Notes: generated by a model from the sequence alone, not told the origin. A stretch of 64,000 nucleotides of DNA from CBDCFL01 sp965216135 (GCA_965216135.1 CBDCFL010000021.1:124001-188000), one strand, 5' to 3'. Shown: positions 1 to 8,433, counted from the stretch's first letter. Made by a program: numbers and translations.

Positions 1-613
1 GTGTGAGCTTATTCTTCTGGCCGATGCGGGCTTCATCTTGCCACCACAGCTCTATCTCGACGCCTTTCGGGAGCCTCGCCCGGATCTTCGCCAGTTCGGC
101 GGGGAAGTTTTTTTTAAAAGCCTCGACGGCCAGCTCGTTTTGCGCGTAGTGGCGCGGCCGCGCCGAGATCTTGGCGAAGCCGAGCGCCTTCAACTCGCGC
201 CCGACCGTGGTCTCGTCGAGCGAGATGGCGAACGTCTCCAAGAGCCACCGCGCCAGGTCCTTGCGCCGCCAGCGCACGACGCCGTCGACCGCCAGGACCG
301 GGCCGGCCTCAACAACCTCCGCCAGTGCGCGGCGGTGATCGGCGTTGAGCTTCGAGGGTGCGCCCGGTGACTTCCCATCGACCAGCCCGTCCGGTCCGCG
401 GGCGTTGAAGCGCAGCACCCAGTCGCGAATGATCTGCAGACCGACGCCGCCGATCCGCGACGCATCCGTCCTGCTGCCACCATCGTAGACCTCGGCCAAC
501 GCCAGCAGACGACGGCTCTGGGTCGCGTCCCTGGTCCTCTTCGCGAGGCGCCGCAGTGAGACGCTGTCAAAATCGTTCCGTAAGTCGATAGGCGCTGCCA
601 TGGCGAACCTCAT
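1..613 (-). CDS. IS630 family transposase, C-terminus outside the window
   Basis: N-terminal part of a DDE transposase that cuts and pastes the IS630-type element. It aligns with the full proteins of copies 2 and 3. The visible part covers the N-terminal helix-turn-helix region (about residues 25-110), the winged-helix region, and the start of the DDE domain with the QDEAR motif. The start matches the 13514 start of copy 2; an internal Met five codons in is an alternative. The frame is open up to the window edge, so nothing visible argues that this copy is dead. Confidence 0.9.
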   Translation of the reverse strand, partial: MRFAMAAPIDLRNDFDSVSLRRLAKRTRDATQSRRLLALAEVYDGGSRTDASRIGGVGLQIIRDWVLRFNARGPDGLVDGKSPGAPSKLNADHRRALAEVVEAGPVLAVDGVVRWRRKDLARWLLETFAISLDETTVGRELKALGFAKISARPRHYAQNELAVEAFKKNFPAELAKIRARLPKGVEIELWWQDEARIGQKNKLT

Positions 614-686
614 TGGTTCACCACATTGAGTCAGAGATCGGACCGCTTGGGAATCCCCAACGTGAGTCAGGCATTCCGCTCGGTGG
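1..686 (-). mobile_element. IS630-type element, copy 1 (cut by the window edge)
   Basis: Right part of an IS630-family element nearly identical to the complete 1161-bp copies at 12427-13587 and 14940-16100. By alignment its left end would lie about 474 bases before this window. The right end finishes CGGTGG and is followed by TA (687-688), the dinucleotide that IS630 elements duplicate. A handful of single-base differences separate it from copies 2 and 3. Confidence 0.9.
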
Positions 687-688
687 TA

Positions 689-903
689 TAAGCGACCGTA
701 TCTTTCCATCGCCTCCACAAGGACAACTGTCCTTGTTGGCCGACGCTCTGCGCCGCTATCCCGTTCGCCAGTCGGCGCGAACGGGACTTGCCCAGTGCTT
801 GGCACCGCAAAAGCAGACCTATGAGTTGTTAGTCGAGATGGGCCTTGAAACAAAACTCGCGCTTGACCGTGGAAAAACCATCACCGTGTGGCGTTGTCGG
901 TGA
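689..903 (+). pseudogene. Open-frame remnant beside the IS630 copy
   Basis: An open frame runs from inside the IS end through to a stop at 901-903. The part outside the IS encodes about 70 residues, ending in a region with alternating charged and hydrophobic residues (around ELLVEMGLETKLAL). It has no start codon of its own and its beginning would lie where the IS now sits. It is probably the 3-prime end of a gene truncated by the element. No family was recognised, and a chance open frame is possible. Confidence 0.3.
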
Positions 904-926
904 ACGTGAGTCCCGCCGAGTGGTCA

Positions 927-963
927 GGCAGGGCTCATACCCACGAGAAGGAGAGTTCTCATG
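927..963 (+). repeat. Repeated leader, copy A (before the GIY-YIG gene)
   Basis: The 37 bases just before and including the start of the 961 gene match those before the 1375 gene: GGCAGGGCTCA, then ACCCAC, then AGAAGGAGA containing the ribosome-binding site, then ATGAG. Similarity fades further upstream. The conserved part is much longer than a Shine-Dalgarno sequence, so a shared regulatory or recombination role is possible. Confidence 0.75.
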
Positions 964-1281
964 AGTTACACGGCTAGTTGGTTAGGCCATGAGTTTACAG
1001 TGTATCAACCGGACGACAATTGGCGCGAAGTTGGCGGTCTATATATCTTCGCTGGCTTGGTGTCAGACGAGCAAGGGAAGTCTCTATGGCGTCCCTTCTA
1101 CATTGGTCAGACCCAAAACTTCGCAGAGCGTCTTCCCACTCACGAAGATTGGCCGGAGGCGGAGCTACTGGGTGCGACCCACATTCACGCAATGGTACTC
1201 CAGGACGCGCGGAGCCGGGCGAAGAGGGAGCAAGATCTGGTTCAACGCTTCCAGCCTCGATTGAATGTGCAGTTAAAGTAG
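961..1281 (+). CDS. GIY-YIG domain protein
   Basis: A 106-residue protein with the hallmarks of a GIY-YIG nuclease fold: GLYIF near residues 26-30 (the GIY strand), FYIGQT near 46-51 (the YIG strand), a following Arg in the first helix (AERLPTH), and a late Glu and Asn (REQDLVQRFQPRLN) where the family places its metal-binding Glu. It is a stand-alone, single-domain version with no DNA-binding partner domain. A strong AAGGAG lies 6-7 bases before the ATG. It shares leader and tail repeats with the next gene. Such short proteins occur in phage and accessory DNA; whether this one cuts DNA is not shown. A degenerate catalytic site cannot be excluded. Confidence 0.7.
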   Translation: MSYTASWLGHEFTVYQPDDNWREVGGLYIFAGLVSDEQGKSLWRPFYIGQTQNFAERLPTHEDWPEAELLGATHIHAMVLQDARSRAKREQDLVQRFQPRLNVQLK

Positions 1282-1290
1282 TAGACATAG
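1275..1290 (+). repeat. Repeated tail, copy A
   Basis: AAAGTAGTAGACATAG spans the stop codon of the GIY-YIG gene. It matches AAAGAAGTAGACATGC, which spans the stop of the next small gene and is repeated once more after it. Confidence 0.6.
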
Positions 1291-1339
1291 CCAATTCCTT
1301 TATATCTAGCGCTCAAAGAAGGTCCAGCCCGTTGGCGCG

Positions 1340-1377
1340 GGCAGGGCTCAACCCACAAAGAAGGAGATTTCCTTATG
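1340..1377 (+). repeat. Repeated leader, copy B (before the frameshifted small gene)
   Basis: Second copy of the leader found at 927-963, again ending in AGAAGGAGA and an ATGAG start. A short GC-rich inverted repeat (CCCG, TTGGCG, CGGG) lies just upstream at about 1328-1341. Confidence 0.75.
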
Positions 1378-1624
1378 AGCGACGAACTTTCTCTTCCTGC
1401 ATCTCGTCGAAGCGTCGGATCATGGCTTCGCATATCTATCTGCTGAAGCACTTTGTCATTTGGATCGGTCGCATAAGGGTTTGGCCCAGGAGGCACTTGA
1501 ACTTCTCGGGAAGGGGATGATTGAGGTTCAGCGTGATCCACGTCTTTCTCAGGATGACCGTGAGCAGCTTTGCTACATTTGGTCTGAGTTCCGGGGGCAG
1601 GTTCTGAATTTGAAAAAGAAGTAG
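1375..1624 (+). pseudogene. Small accessory gene with a one-base frameshift
   Basis: The ATG at 1375 has an excellent ribosome-binding site (AAGGAG) but its frame stops after 23 codons. From about base 1397 the next frame is open to a TAG at 1622-1624 and looks like real protein: helical and rich in Leu, Glu and Asp, ending in three lysines. Removing a single C from the CC at about 1396-1398 joins both parts into one 80-codon gene. I did not recognise the family. The shared leader and tail with the GIY-YIG gene suggest they arrived together. A sequencing error is the main alternative to real decay. Confidence 0.6.
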
Positions 1625-1648
1625 ACATGCTAAAGAAGTAGACATGCT
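1615..1648 (+). repeat. Perfect 17-bp tandem repeat at the end of the small gene
   Basis: AAAGAAGTAGACATGCT occurs twice back to back (1615-1631 and 1632-1648). The first copy contains the stop codon of the frameshifted gene. A diverged copy spans the stop of the preceding GIY-YIG gene at 1275-1290. Confidence 0.9.
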
Positions 1649-1717
1649 GAAGTCCTCTCGACTATAAAGGTCAAGAGGGGTGCGCCCCTTCAATCTCCCT
1701 TCCTGCGAGCATGTCAG

Positions 1718-2677
1718 CTACGAGCGGGAAGATGGGTGGCCTACATCGGCCACCAACTCCCGATATCCTAGCCGCTTACCGACCATCCCGGCAACAACCG
1801 ATTGCATCTGGTCGAGCGTGTCGCGCTCGCGGACGCCGTGGCGGCCCGCGAATTCGTCCACATAGCGTTGCAAATGCTTGGGGCTGATCTTGTGGTAGAC
1901 GCCCTTGTGAGCGCGCTTCAGAGTGGCCCAGAAGCTTTCGATCCCGTTGGTGTGGGCCATATCCCGGACGTACGCGCCAACGCTGTGACGCACGCTCTCA
2001 TGATCGAACGGCATGCCCCTGTAAGCGGCGGCATCATCTGTGAAGACGGTCGCGCCATCGGCGGCGCTGTCTGTCACGAACTCCTGTAGGGTCTTCGCGT
2101 CGGTATTCTCGACGACTTTGGCCTTGATTTTGTTGGTCTTGCGATCCTTCGCGCCCACGACGGCGGCCTTGCCGGTGCCGCCCCTGCCAGCCCGGAGTTT
2201 CTTGTTGGAGTGCTTGTTCTTCTCCCTGCCGCCGAAATAGGTCTCGTCGATCTCGACGGGGCCGGCAAAGAGCTTGTCGCCGCCTTCCCACGCCTTGCGG
2301 ATACGCTGTAGCATAAACCACGCTGTCTTTTGAGGCACGCCAATATCACGATGCAGCTTCATGCTCGATACGCCCTTGAGGGACGTGAGGTGCAGATAGA
2401 TCGCGAACACCCACTTGCGAAGCGGGAGTTGAGATTTGCGCATCACGGTGCCAGTCTTGACAGAGAAATAGGCCCCGCAATCGGAGCAACGGTAGGGCAT
2501 GTCATTGTGGCTGGCTTCATGGGTTCTGGTGCTGCCGCATTGCGGGCAATAGCGACCATCCGGCCAGATACGGGTCTCAAACCATTGACGGGCGCTTTCC
2601 TCGGTCGGGAACATGTCGCCGAGGGCCATCAGGCTAATGCCCTCGCGGTCAGATTTTCCGGGTGCTTTGTGTGCCAT
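1718..2677 (-). CDS. IS1595 family transposase
   Basis: A 319-residue transposase of the IS1595 family. It has an N-terminal zinc ribbon (CPQCG near residue 45 and CSDCG near residue 63), then the DDE-like domain beginning VEIDETYFGG (about residue 140), a TDDAAAY segment, and HTNGIESFWATLKR near residue 244, the signature of the ISPna2-like subgroup. The frame is complete and looks functional. The ends of the element were not convincingly found: no clear pair of terminal inverted repeats could be read in the flanks. It sits between the small accessory genes and the DUF6477 gene. Confidence 0.93.
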   Translation of the reverse strand: MAHKAPGKSDREGISLMALGDMFPTEESARQWFETRIWPDGRYCPQCGSTRTHEASHNDMPYRCSDCGAYFSVKTGTVMRKSQLPLRKWVFAIYLHLTSLKGVSSMKLHRDIGVPQKTAWFMLQRIRKAWEGGDKLFAGPVEIDETYFGGREKNKHSNKKLRAGRGGTGKAAVVGAKDRKTNKIKAKVVENTDAKTLQEFVTDSAADGATVFTDDAAAYRGMPFDHESVRHSVGAYVRDMAHTNGIESFWATLKRAHKGVYHKISPKHLQRYVDEFAGRHGVRERDTLDQMQSVVAGMVGKRLGYRELVADVGHPSSRS

Positions 2678-2692
2678 GATGCTGATTCTCCC

Positions 2693-2711
2693 TACCCATC
2701 ACATATGGGTA
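2693..2711. promoter_or_regulatory. 19-bp palindrome upstream of the IS1595 transposase
   Basis: TACCCAT, a five-base spacer, then ATGGGTA: perfect 7-bp arms 16 bases upstream of the transposase start. It could be an operator or part of the promoter region of the element. Confidence 0.4.
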
Positions 2712-3038
2712 TTCCGCAGCTTGATTTCAAGGCAGGATTATAAGCCCTCAAATTTGCTTGATCTTCGACATTTCGTCCCTGCTCGTAATCTTTATCGGGC
2801 CAGCCGTTGTGGCGGGCACCAGACCTGTTTTGGTGGTCTCAAGTCCTGACTATTCAGGATTTCCTACAACCTAAGATTGTAACCGTTACTGATTTGTTAA
2901 GACCACTTGTCGGTTTGGAATTTGAATTCAATTATTAAAAATTTGTCAAACTGTCCGCGCGGTTCTTCATCGACACACGCAACACACCAATAACGCGAAT
3001 AGGGTTGGCCCATACGCATATGTCAAAGGTGCCAGAAT
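2712..3038. other. AT-rich non-coding stretch
   Basis: No supportable gene. It holds the end of the IS1595 element and AT-rich DNA (about 2870-2960) that probably carries the promoter of the DUF6477 gene. No clear CtrA or other operator was seen. Confidence 0.5.
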
Positions 3039-3335
3039 ATGACCGACCCGCTAATCCGATTTGGTGCGCTGCGCCGTCCCCGCCTACTGATCCGGGCGGC
3101 GCGTCTGGGGCTTGAAGATTACCGCCGAGACCGCGATCTGCAGCGCATTCTGCAAACCAACCGCGCGCCTGCTACCAGGCACGCAGTGGATGCGCTTTTT
3201 CGCGAAGAAGAAAGGCTAGAAGAGTTCCGCAATCTCTATAACGCGTCGTATGACGTCGGCCGCCACGTCGAGGTCTTGATCGCGCTTATCGCGGAAGTCC
3301 GGCTGCTGACACCGGCCAGCGCCACCATAGGCTAA
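3039..3335 (+). CDS. DUF6477 family protein
   Basis: A 98-residue protein with the N-terminal pattern LRRPRLLIRAARLGLEDYRRDRDL typical of a short conserved Rhodobacteraceae family annotated DUF6477. It is all-helical and very Arg-rich, with no signal peptide or membrane segment. Its function is unknown. It converges on, and overlaps by four bases, the 3-prime end of the MttB-like gene on the other strand. Confidence 0.75.
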   Translation: MTDPLIRFGALRRPRLLIRAARLGLEDYRRDRDLQRILQTNRAPATRHAVDALFREEERLEEFRNLYNASYDVGRHVEVLIALIAEVRLLTPASATIG

Positions 3336-4876
3336 AAAAAACTGTCCGCTTCGGCGGCTTTTTTGCGCGCCACGTAATCGCCAAGCGCCTCGTTGACGGC
3401 AGGGTCGAGCGCCGGTGTCTGATAGTCGCCAAGCAGTTTCTTGACCCGCGCATTGGCCAGCACAGAGCTGTCGCGTGCGCCTTCTTCGTCCCAGGTTTCA
3501 AATGGTTTGTAATCGAACACATTCGAGCGCCAGAACGCTTCTTTGAAATTGGCCTGGGTGTGTGCGCAGCCAAGGTAGTGACCGCCCGGTCCGACCTCGC
3601 GGATGGCGTCCATGGCTTGGGCGTTTTCGTCCACCGCAACGCCCTTGGCCAATCCGTGCAAAACCCCCAGTTGATCGGCATCCAGCACAAATTTTTCGAA
3701 CGAGCTGACAAGCCCACCTTCCAGCCACCCGCAGGCATGCAGCATGAAATTGACACCTGCCAATAGCCCCATGTTCAGGCTGTTGGCTGTCTCATAAGCG
3801 GCCTGCGCATCCGGCAGTTTGGAGCCGCAGAACGATCCCGCAGAGCGAAACGGCAGACCCAGACGGCGGGCAAGCTGGCCGGCGCCATAGGTAATGTGCG
3901 ACGCTTCGGGCGTGCCGAATGTCGGGGCACCGGAATTCATGTCGATCGAGGTGACAAAGGCCCCCATGATCACCGGCGCACCTGGGCGGACCAGCTGCGA
4001 ATAGGCGACGCCGGCCAGCACTTCGGCAAGAACTTGCGTCAGGGTTCCGGCGACGCTGACAGGCGCCATCGCGCCGCCGACGATGAACGGGCTGATGATG
4101 CAGGCCTGGTTGGCTTTGGCATAAACCTCCAGCGCGCCCATCATGACCGAATCGAAGGTCAGCGGCGAGTTGATGTTGATTAGGCTGGTCAGGACGGTGT
4201 TGTCGTCGACGAATTGATCGCCGAACAGGATCTTGGCCATGTCAACCGAATCGGCGGCCCTGACCGGCTCGGTGACCGACCCCATGAACGGCTTGTCGGA
4301 CAGGGTCATATGCGCCAGCAACATGTCGAGATGGCGTTTGTTGACGGGCACATCGGTCGGTTCGCAAACTGTGCCGCCGGAATGGTGCAGCCATTTGGAC
4401 ATGTAGCCGAGCTTTACGAAATTGCGGAAATCCTCGATCGTTGCATAGCGCCGCCCGCCTTCCAGATCGCGCACAAATGGCGGCCCGTAGACCGGGGCCA
4501 GCACCAGGTTTTTGCCGCCGATAACGACCGATTTGTCCGGGTTGCGGGCGTGTTGGGTAAACTGGCCGGGCGCGGTTCTGCACAATGCGCGGGCCAGACC
4601 TTTGGGCAGACGCACGCGCTCGCAGTCGACATCCGCACCTGCCTCGCGCCAGCGCTCCAGAGCGCCCGGGTTTTCGATGAAACTTACGCCGATCTCCGCC
4701 AGAACCTGTTCGGCATTGGCCTCGATGATCTGCAATGCTTCTTCGTTCAATATCTCGAAGTTAGGAATGTTGCGCTCGATATAGCGCGCGGTTTCGATAT
4801 GGACAGCCGTGCGTTCCGCTCGCCGGGCTGCACCCCCGCCGCCACGTGCACGTCGTCCAGCAACTGCTTCAGACAT
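3332..4876 (-). CDS. MttB-like trimethylamine methyltransferase family protein (non-pyrrolysine)
   Basis: A 514-residue protein of the MttB/COG5598 family, whose members transfer a methyl group from quaternary or tertiary amines to a corrinoid protein. Family features include the long TIM-barrel region with GGTVCEPTDVPVNKRHLD (about residues 172-190), SPFIVGGAMAPVSVAGTL (about 277-295) and the C-terminal GPGGHYLGCAHTQANF segment. Archaeal MttB reads an amber codon as pyrrolysine; here the frame is continuous with no internal stop, so this belongs to the non-pyrrolysine group that includes glycine betaine demethylases. The substrate cannot be told from sequence. No corrinoid protein gene is adjacent. 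Confidence 0.85.
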   Translation of the reverse strand: MSEAVAGRRARGGGGAARRAERTAVHIETARYIERNIPNFEILNEEALQIIEANAEQVLAEIGVSFIENPGALERWREAGADVDCERVRLPKGLARALCRTAPGQFTQHARNPDKSVVIGGKNLVLAPVYGPPFVRDLEGGRRYATIEDFRNFVKLGYMSKWLHHSGGTVCEPTDVPVNKRHLDMLLAHMTLSDKPFMGSVTEPVRAADSVDMAKILFGDQFVDDNTVLTSLININSPLTFDSVMMGALEVYAKANQACIISPFIVGGAMAPVSVAGTLTQVLAEVLAGVAYSQLVRPGAPVIMGAFVTSIDMNSGAPTFGTPEASHITYGAGQLARRLGLPFRSAGSFCGSKLPDAQAAYETANSLNMGLLAGVNFMLHACGWLEGGLVSSFEKFVLDADQLGVLHGLAKGVAVDENAQAMDAIREVGPGGHYLGCAHTQANFKEAFWRSNVFDYKPFETWDEEGARDSSVLANARVKKLLGDYQTPALDPAVNEALGDYVARKKAAEADSFF

Positions 4877-5045
4877 GTTCCTATCCCCGAATTACTGGTG
4901 AATTTCGTCTTCACTTAGCGCCTTGCCGTGCGCCGGTGGGCGTGATTTCCGCCGTCTGAGGGGAAAAAACGACATCGCACCCGTGCTGGCGCGCTGTATG
5001 GGTATGCCCAAACCGCCATACCGACCGGTGCGCAAATTACCTTTG

Positions 5046-5744
5046 TCATCCCTCTGCCGAGGATTCCCAACCCAGGCGATGGACACGTGCATCGGCCGTC
5101 AACGGCGTAATCGCCGACCTTAGCATTGTGTCATCACGGTCCTCAACCGATGCCAGGATGTCCAATGTCACCTCACCGGTCGCGTCCGGACCGCTGCTTT
5201 CGATGCTGTTCACATGCGCGCCTGGAAAAGACAGTTTCTGCAAAACCAGACCGCGGACTTTACCTTCGTGTTTTGGCACGGTCGTCACCACGATCCGGTA
5301 ATCCAGGGCCATCGGCATTCCGGCGCGGGTTCTGCGCTTGATCCACTTCACCACTGGTCGCAGGCCCAAATTGACGAATACGATCATCAAGGTCAGCGCA
5401 ATGGCGAATGTCAGGGCACCTCCGCCCGCCAGTATCCCGACCGCGGCAGAACACCAAAGCGTTGCGGCGGTATTCAGCCCGTGAATGGTAAAACCGTTGC
5501 GAAAGATGATCCCCGCACCCAGAAAACCGATGCCGGTCACCACCTGGGCACCGACCCGCGTCGGGCTTAGCTCGTCCGGATAAAGCCCTGAAAAAACGAC
5601 AAATCCCGCCGCCGCCAACGCGACCAGCGCATTCGTGCGCACGCCGGCCATGCGTTGACGCACCTGGCGTTCAGATCCGATGAGTGCTCCGCAAATCAAT
5701 GCCAGCGCCATATTCAAGGCTGCCGCATCCAGCGTGATCGGCAT
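5046..5744 (-). CDS. MgtC/SapB family inner-membrane protein
   Basis: A 232-residue protein with an N-terminal MgtC domain: ALICGALIGSERQVRQR near residues 13-29, GLYPDEL, then GIGFLGAGIIFR and GLNTAATLW, the classic MgtC/SapB signatures. Four to five membrane helices fill the first 130 residues. The C-terminal 100 residues resemble an ACT-like cytosolic domain. The family is linked to growth at low magnesium and to ATP synthase inhibition in pathogens; the role here is unknown. The start at 5744 was chosen because GGAGG lies seven bases upstream; the open frame extends further but into the guaA promoter region. Confidence 0.88.
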   Translation of the reverse strand: MPITLDAAALNMALALICGALIGSERQVRQRMAGVRTNALVALAAAGFVVFSGLYPDELSPTRVGAQVVTGIGFLGAGIIFRNGFTIHGLNTAATLWCSAAVGILAGGGALTFAIALTLMIVFVNLGLRPVVKWIKRRTRAGMPMALDYRIVVTTVPKHEGKVRGLVLQKLSFPGAHVNSIESSGPDATGEVTLDILASVEDRDDTMLRSAITPLTADARVHRLGWESSAEG

Positions 5745-5882
5745 TGCGTCCTCCATTCGGTTTGATTGCAATTGCAACACATTAGAGCCGATCGGCGCAC
5801 GCGTGCTGCGCGATATACGACCCGTTGGCAAGGGCTGCGACGAACCATTGCGAAAATTCGCCCGCTCACATAGGAGGCAGGC

Positions 5883-7436
5883 ATGAACAGCCACGACCGC
5901 CTTCTGATCATCGATTTCGGCAGCCAGGTGACGCAGTTGATCGCACGGCGGCTGCGCGAACTGAATGTTTATTGCGAGATCCACCCCTATCAGACGGTCA
6001 CCGATGGATTTCTGAGCGAATTCTCACCCAAAGCGGTGATATTCTCAGGTGGTCCGGCAAGCGTGTTAGACGATTTCTCGCCTCAGCCGCCAGCAGCAGT
6101 GTTTGATCTGGGCGTGCCGATTTTTGGCATTTGTTACGGCCAGCAGGTGATGATGCAGATGCTGGGTGGCAAGGTCGAGCGCGGCCATGGCACCGCGGAA
6201 TTCGGCCGCGCCTACGTCAGCCCCGAAGGCACGCTGCCACTGCTCGACGGCTGGTTTGCCGATGGGCGCGAGCAGGTCTGGATGAGCCATGGCGACCATG
6301 TCTCTGAAATCGCTCCGGGATTCAAGGTCTTCGGCACATCACCCAACGCGCCGTTCGCCGTCACCGCCGATACTGCGCGAAACCTCTATGCCGTTCAGTT
6401 CCACCCCGAGGTTCACCACACCCCGAGCGGCGCGAAGCTGTACGAAAACTTTGTCCGCATGGCCGGATTTTCGGGCGACTGGACAATGGGCACCTATCAC
6501 GGCGAGGCAATCCGCAAAATCCGTGATCAGGTTGGCGAGGCCAAAGTGATCTGCGGCCTGTCCGGCGGAGTTGATTCGTCGGTGGCGGCGGTGCTGGTCC
6601 ACGAGGCCATCGGCGATCAGCTAACTTGCGTGTTCGTCGATCACGGGCTGCTGCGGCAAGGCGAGGCCGATGAGGTGGTCACCATGTTCCGTGACCATTA
6701 CAACATGCCGCTGATCCATGCCGATGAAACGGAACTATTCCTTGGCGAGTTGGACGGACAGTCCGACCCCGAGACCAAGCGCAAGATCATCGGGCGCCTG
6801 TTCATCGAGGTCTTTCAGAAACATGCCGCCGAGGTGGGCGGTGCCAGTTTTCTGGCCCAGGGCACGCTCTATCCCGATGTGATCGAATCGGTCAGTTTTT
6901 CCGGCGGCCCATCGGTCACCATAAAATCGCACCACAATGTCGGTGGATTGCCGGCGAGTATGGGGCTCAAACTGGTCGAGCCTTTGCGAGAATTGTTCAA
7001 GGACGAAGTCCGCGCGCTTGGCCGCGAGCTTGGCCTGCCAGAAAGTCTTATCGGTCGCCATCCCTTTCCCGGCCCCGGTCTGGCGATCCGCTGCCCCGGC
7101 GAGATCACCCGGCAAAAACTTGAGATATTGCGTCAGGCGGATGCTGTTTATATCGACCAGATTCGCAAACACGGGCTCTACGATGACATCTGGCAGGCCT
7201 TCGTTGCCATCCTGCCGGTCCGCACTGTCGGAGTAATGGGCGACGGGCGCACCTATGACTTTGCGTGCACCTTGAGGGCGGTCACTTCGGTCGACGGCAT
7301 GACCGCGGACTATTACCCGTTCAGTCATGATTTCCTGGGTGAAACAGCGACCCGGATCATCAATGAAGTCGCGGGCATCAACCGGGTGACCTACGACATC
7401 ACCTCAAAACCGCCCGGGACGATCGAGTGGGAGTGA
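5883..7436 (+). CDS. guaA: GMP synthase (glutamine-hydrolysing)
   Basis: A 517-residue enzyme converting XMP to GMP with ATP and glutamine, the last step of guanine nucleotide synthesis. The N-terminal class I glutamine amidotransferase has catalytic Cys84 in FGICYGQQ and the His-Glu pair in QFHPEV. The ATP pyrophosphatase domain carries the P-loop GLSGGVDSS. The C-terminal dimerisation domain ends with KPPGTIEWE, the conserved family terminus. AGGAGG lies just before the ATG. Length is normal. The following gene starts five bases after the stop and is probably co-transcribed. Confidence 0.98.
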   Translation: MNSHDRLLIIDFGSQVTQLIARRLRELNVYCEIHPYQTVTDGFLSEFSPKAVIFSGGPASVLDDFSPQPPAAVFDLGVPIFGICYGQQVMMQMLGGKVERGHGTAEFGRAYVSPEGTLPLLDGWFADGREQVWMSHGDHVSEIAPGFKVFGTSPNAPFAVTADTARNLYAVQFHPEVHHTPSGAKLYENFVRMAGFSGDWTMGTYHGEAIRKIRDQVGEAKVICGLSGGVDSSVAAVLVHEAIGDQLTCVFVDHGLLRQGEADEVVTMFRDHYNMPLIHADETELFLGELDGQSDPETKRKIIGRLFIEVFQKHAAEVGGASFLAQGTLYPDVIESVSFSGGPSVTIKSHHNVGGLPASMGLKLVEPLRELFKDEVRALGRELGLPESLIGRHPFPGPGLAIRCPGEITRQKLEILRQADAVYIDQIRKHGLYDDIWQAFVAILPVRTVGVMGDGRTYDFACTLRAVTSVDGMTADYYPFSHDFLGETATRIINEVAGINRVTYDITSKPPGTIEWE

Positions 7437-7440
7437 CCCC

Positions 7441-8433
7441 GTGACCGCCAGGGTAATCGCGCGCGGGACCATCACCTGTCCGGCAGACAAGCGCTCAGCA
7501 ATCGTGCCTGCCATGAAGGACCATATCCGCCTCAGCCGCGCTGAGCCCGGTTGTATTCAATTCGACATAACCGCCAGCCCCTCGGTTCCTGACACGTTCG
7601 TCGTGACCGAGGAATTTGCTAATCGCGCCGCTTTTGATGCCCACACGAACCGTACCCGCGCCTCGGATTGGTGGGGCATATCCCAACATCTGCCGCGCCA
7701 AATCATAGTGCAGGATGTTCCCGCAACCCAAGACCTGCCGAATTGGCAGCCCCCGCCCGCACCACCTCCCGACTTGGTGCTGGATGGCCGCTTTGCGCGC
7801 CTCGAACGGCTGGATGCCGCAAGTCATGCCGCAGGTCTATTCGCCGCCAATCGCGTGGACGCCGCCAAACGAAATTGGGATTACCTGCCCTATGGCCCCT
7901 TTGACCGGGTTGACGATTACGCTGACTGGATTGACGCCACTTGCACCGCGCCAGACCCACATTTCTTTGCGATCGAGCGCAAAGATACGCGCCAGTTGGC
8001 CGGGATCGCCAGCTACCTGCGCATCGCGCCCGCAAGCGGCGTTATCGAGGTTGGGCACATAAATTTTTCGCCGCTGTTGCAGCGATCAATTGCCGCCACC
8101 GAAGTGATGTATCTGATGATGCGATGGGCCTTTGATGCTGGCTATCGGCGTTATGAATGGAAGTGTAACGCCGCCAATATGCGATCACGGCGCGCCGCCG
8201 AGCGGCTGGGGTTCTCATTCGAGGGCGTCTTTCGCCAACACCTGATCGCCAAGGGCAAGAACCGCGACACCGCCTGGTTTGCCACGATTGATACGGAATG
8301 GCCGGCCCTGAAAGCGGCGTTTGAGACTTGGATTGCCGCAGATAATTTTGACACAGATGGCAATCAGAAACTGCGCCTTTGGGATTTGACCGCGCCCTAC
8401 CGAGTGACCGACGATCCGGCCCGGGTGAGTTAG
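7441..8433 (+). CDS. Antibiotic biosynthesis monooxygenase-like domain fused to GNAT acetyltransferase
   Basis: A 330-residue two-domain protein starting at GTG. Residues 1-95 fit an ABM-type (YgiN-like) dimeric alpha-beta domain: a first strand, SRAEPGCIQFDI, then TFVVTEEFANRAAFDAHTN. Residues 110-310 form a GNAT acetyltransferase of the RimJ/YdaF type, with the EWKCNAANMRSRRAAERLGFSFEGVF block that forms the acetyl-CoA and substrate site. These two domains are normally separate proteins. The gene follows guaA closely. Substrates are unknown. Confidence 0.8.
   Translation: MTARVIARGTITCPADKRSAIVPAMKDHIRLSRAEPGCIQFDITASPSVPDTFVVTEEFANRAAFDAHTNRTRASDWWGISQHLPRQIIVQDVPATQDLPNWQPPPAPPPDLVLDGRFARLERLDAASHAAGLFAANRVDAAKRNWDYLPYGPFDRVDDYADWIDATCTAPDPHFFAIERKDTRQLAGIASYLRIAPASGVIEVGHINFSPLLQRSIAATEVMYLMMRWAFDAGYRRYEWKCNAANMRSRRAAERLGFSFEGVFRQHLIAKGKNRDTAWFATIDTEWPALKAAFETWIAADNFDTDGNQKLRLWDLTAPYRVTDDPARVS

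Noticed and set aside
5745..5984. 80-residue N-terminal extension of the MgtC-like protein
   Set aside because: The extension overlaps the start of guaA and its promoter and lacks a ribosome-binding site, while GGAGG precedes the 5744 start.
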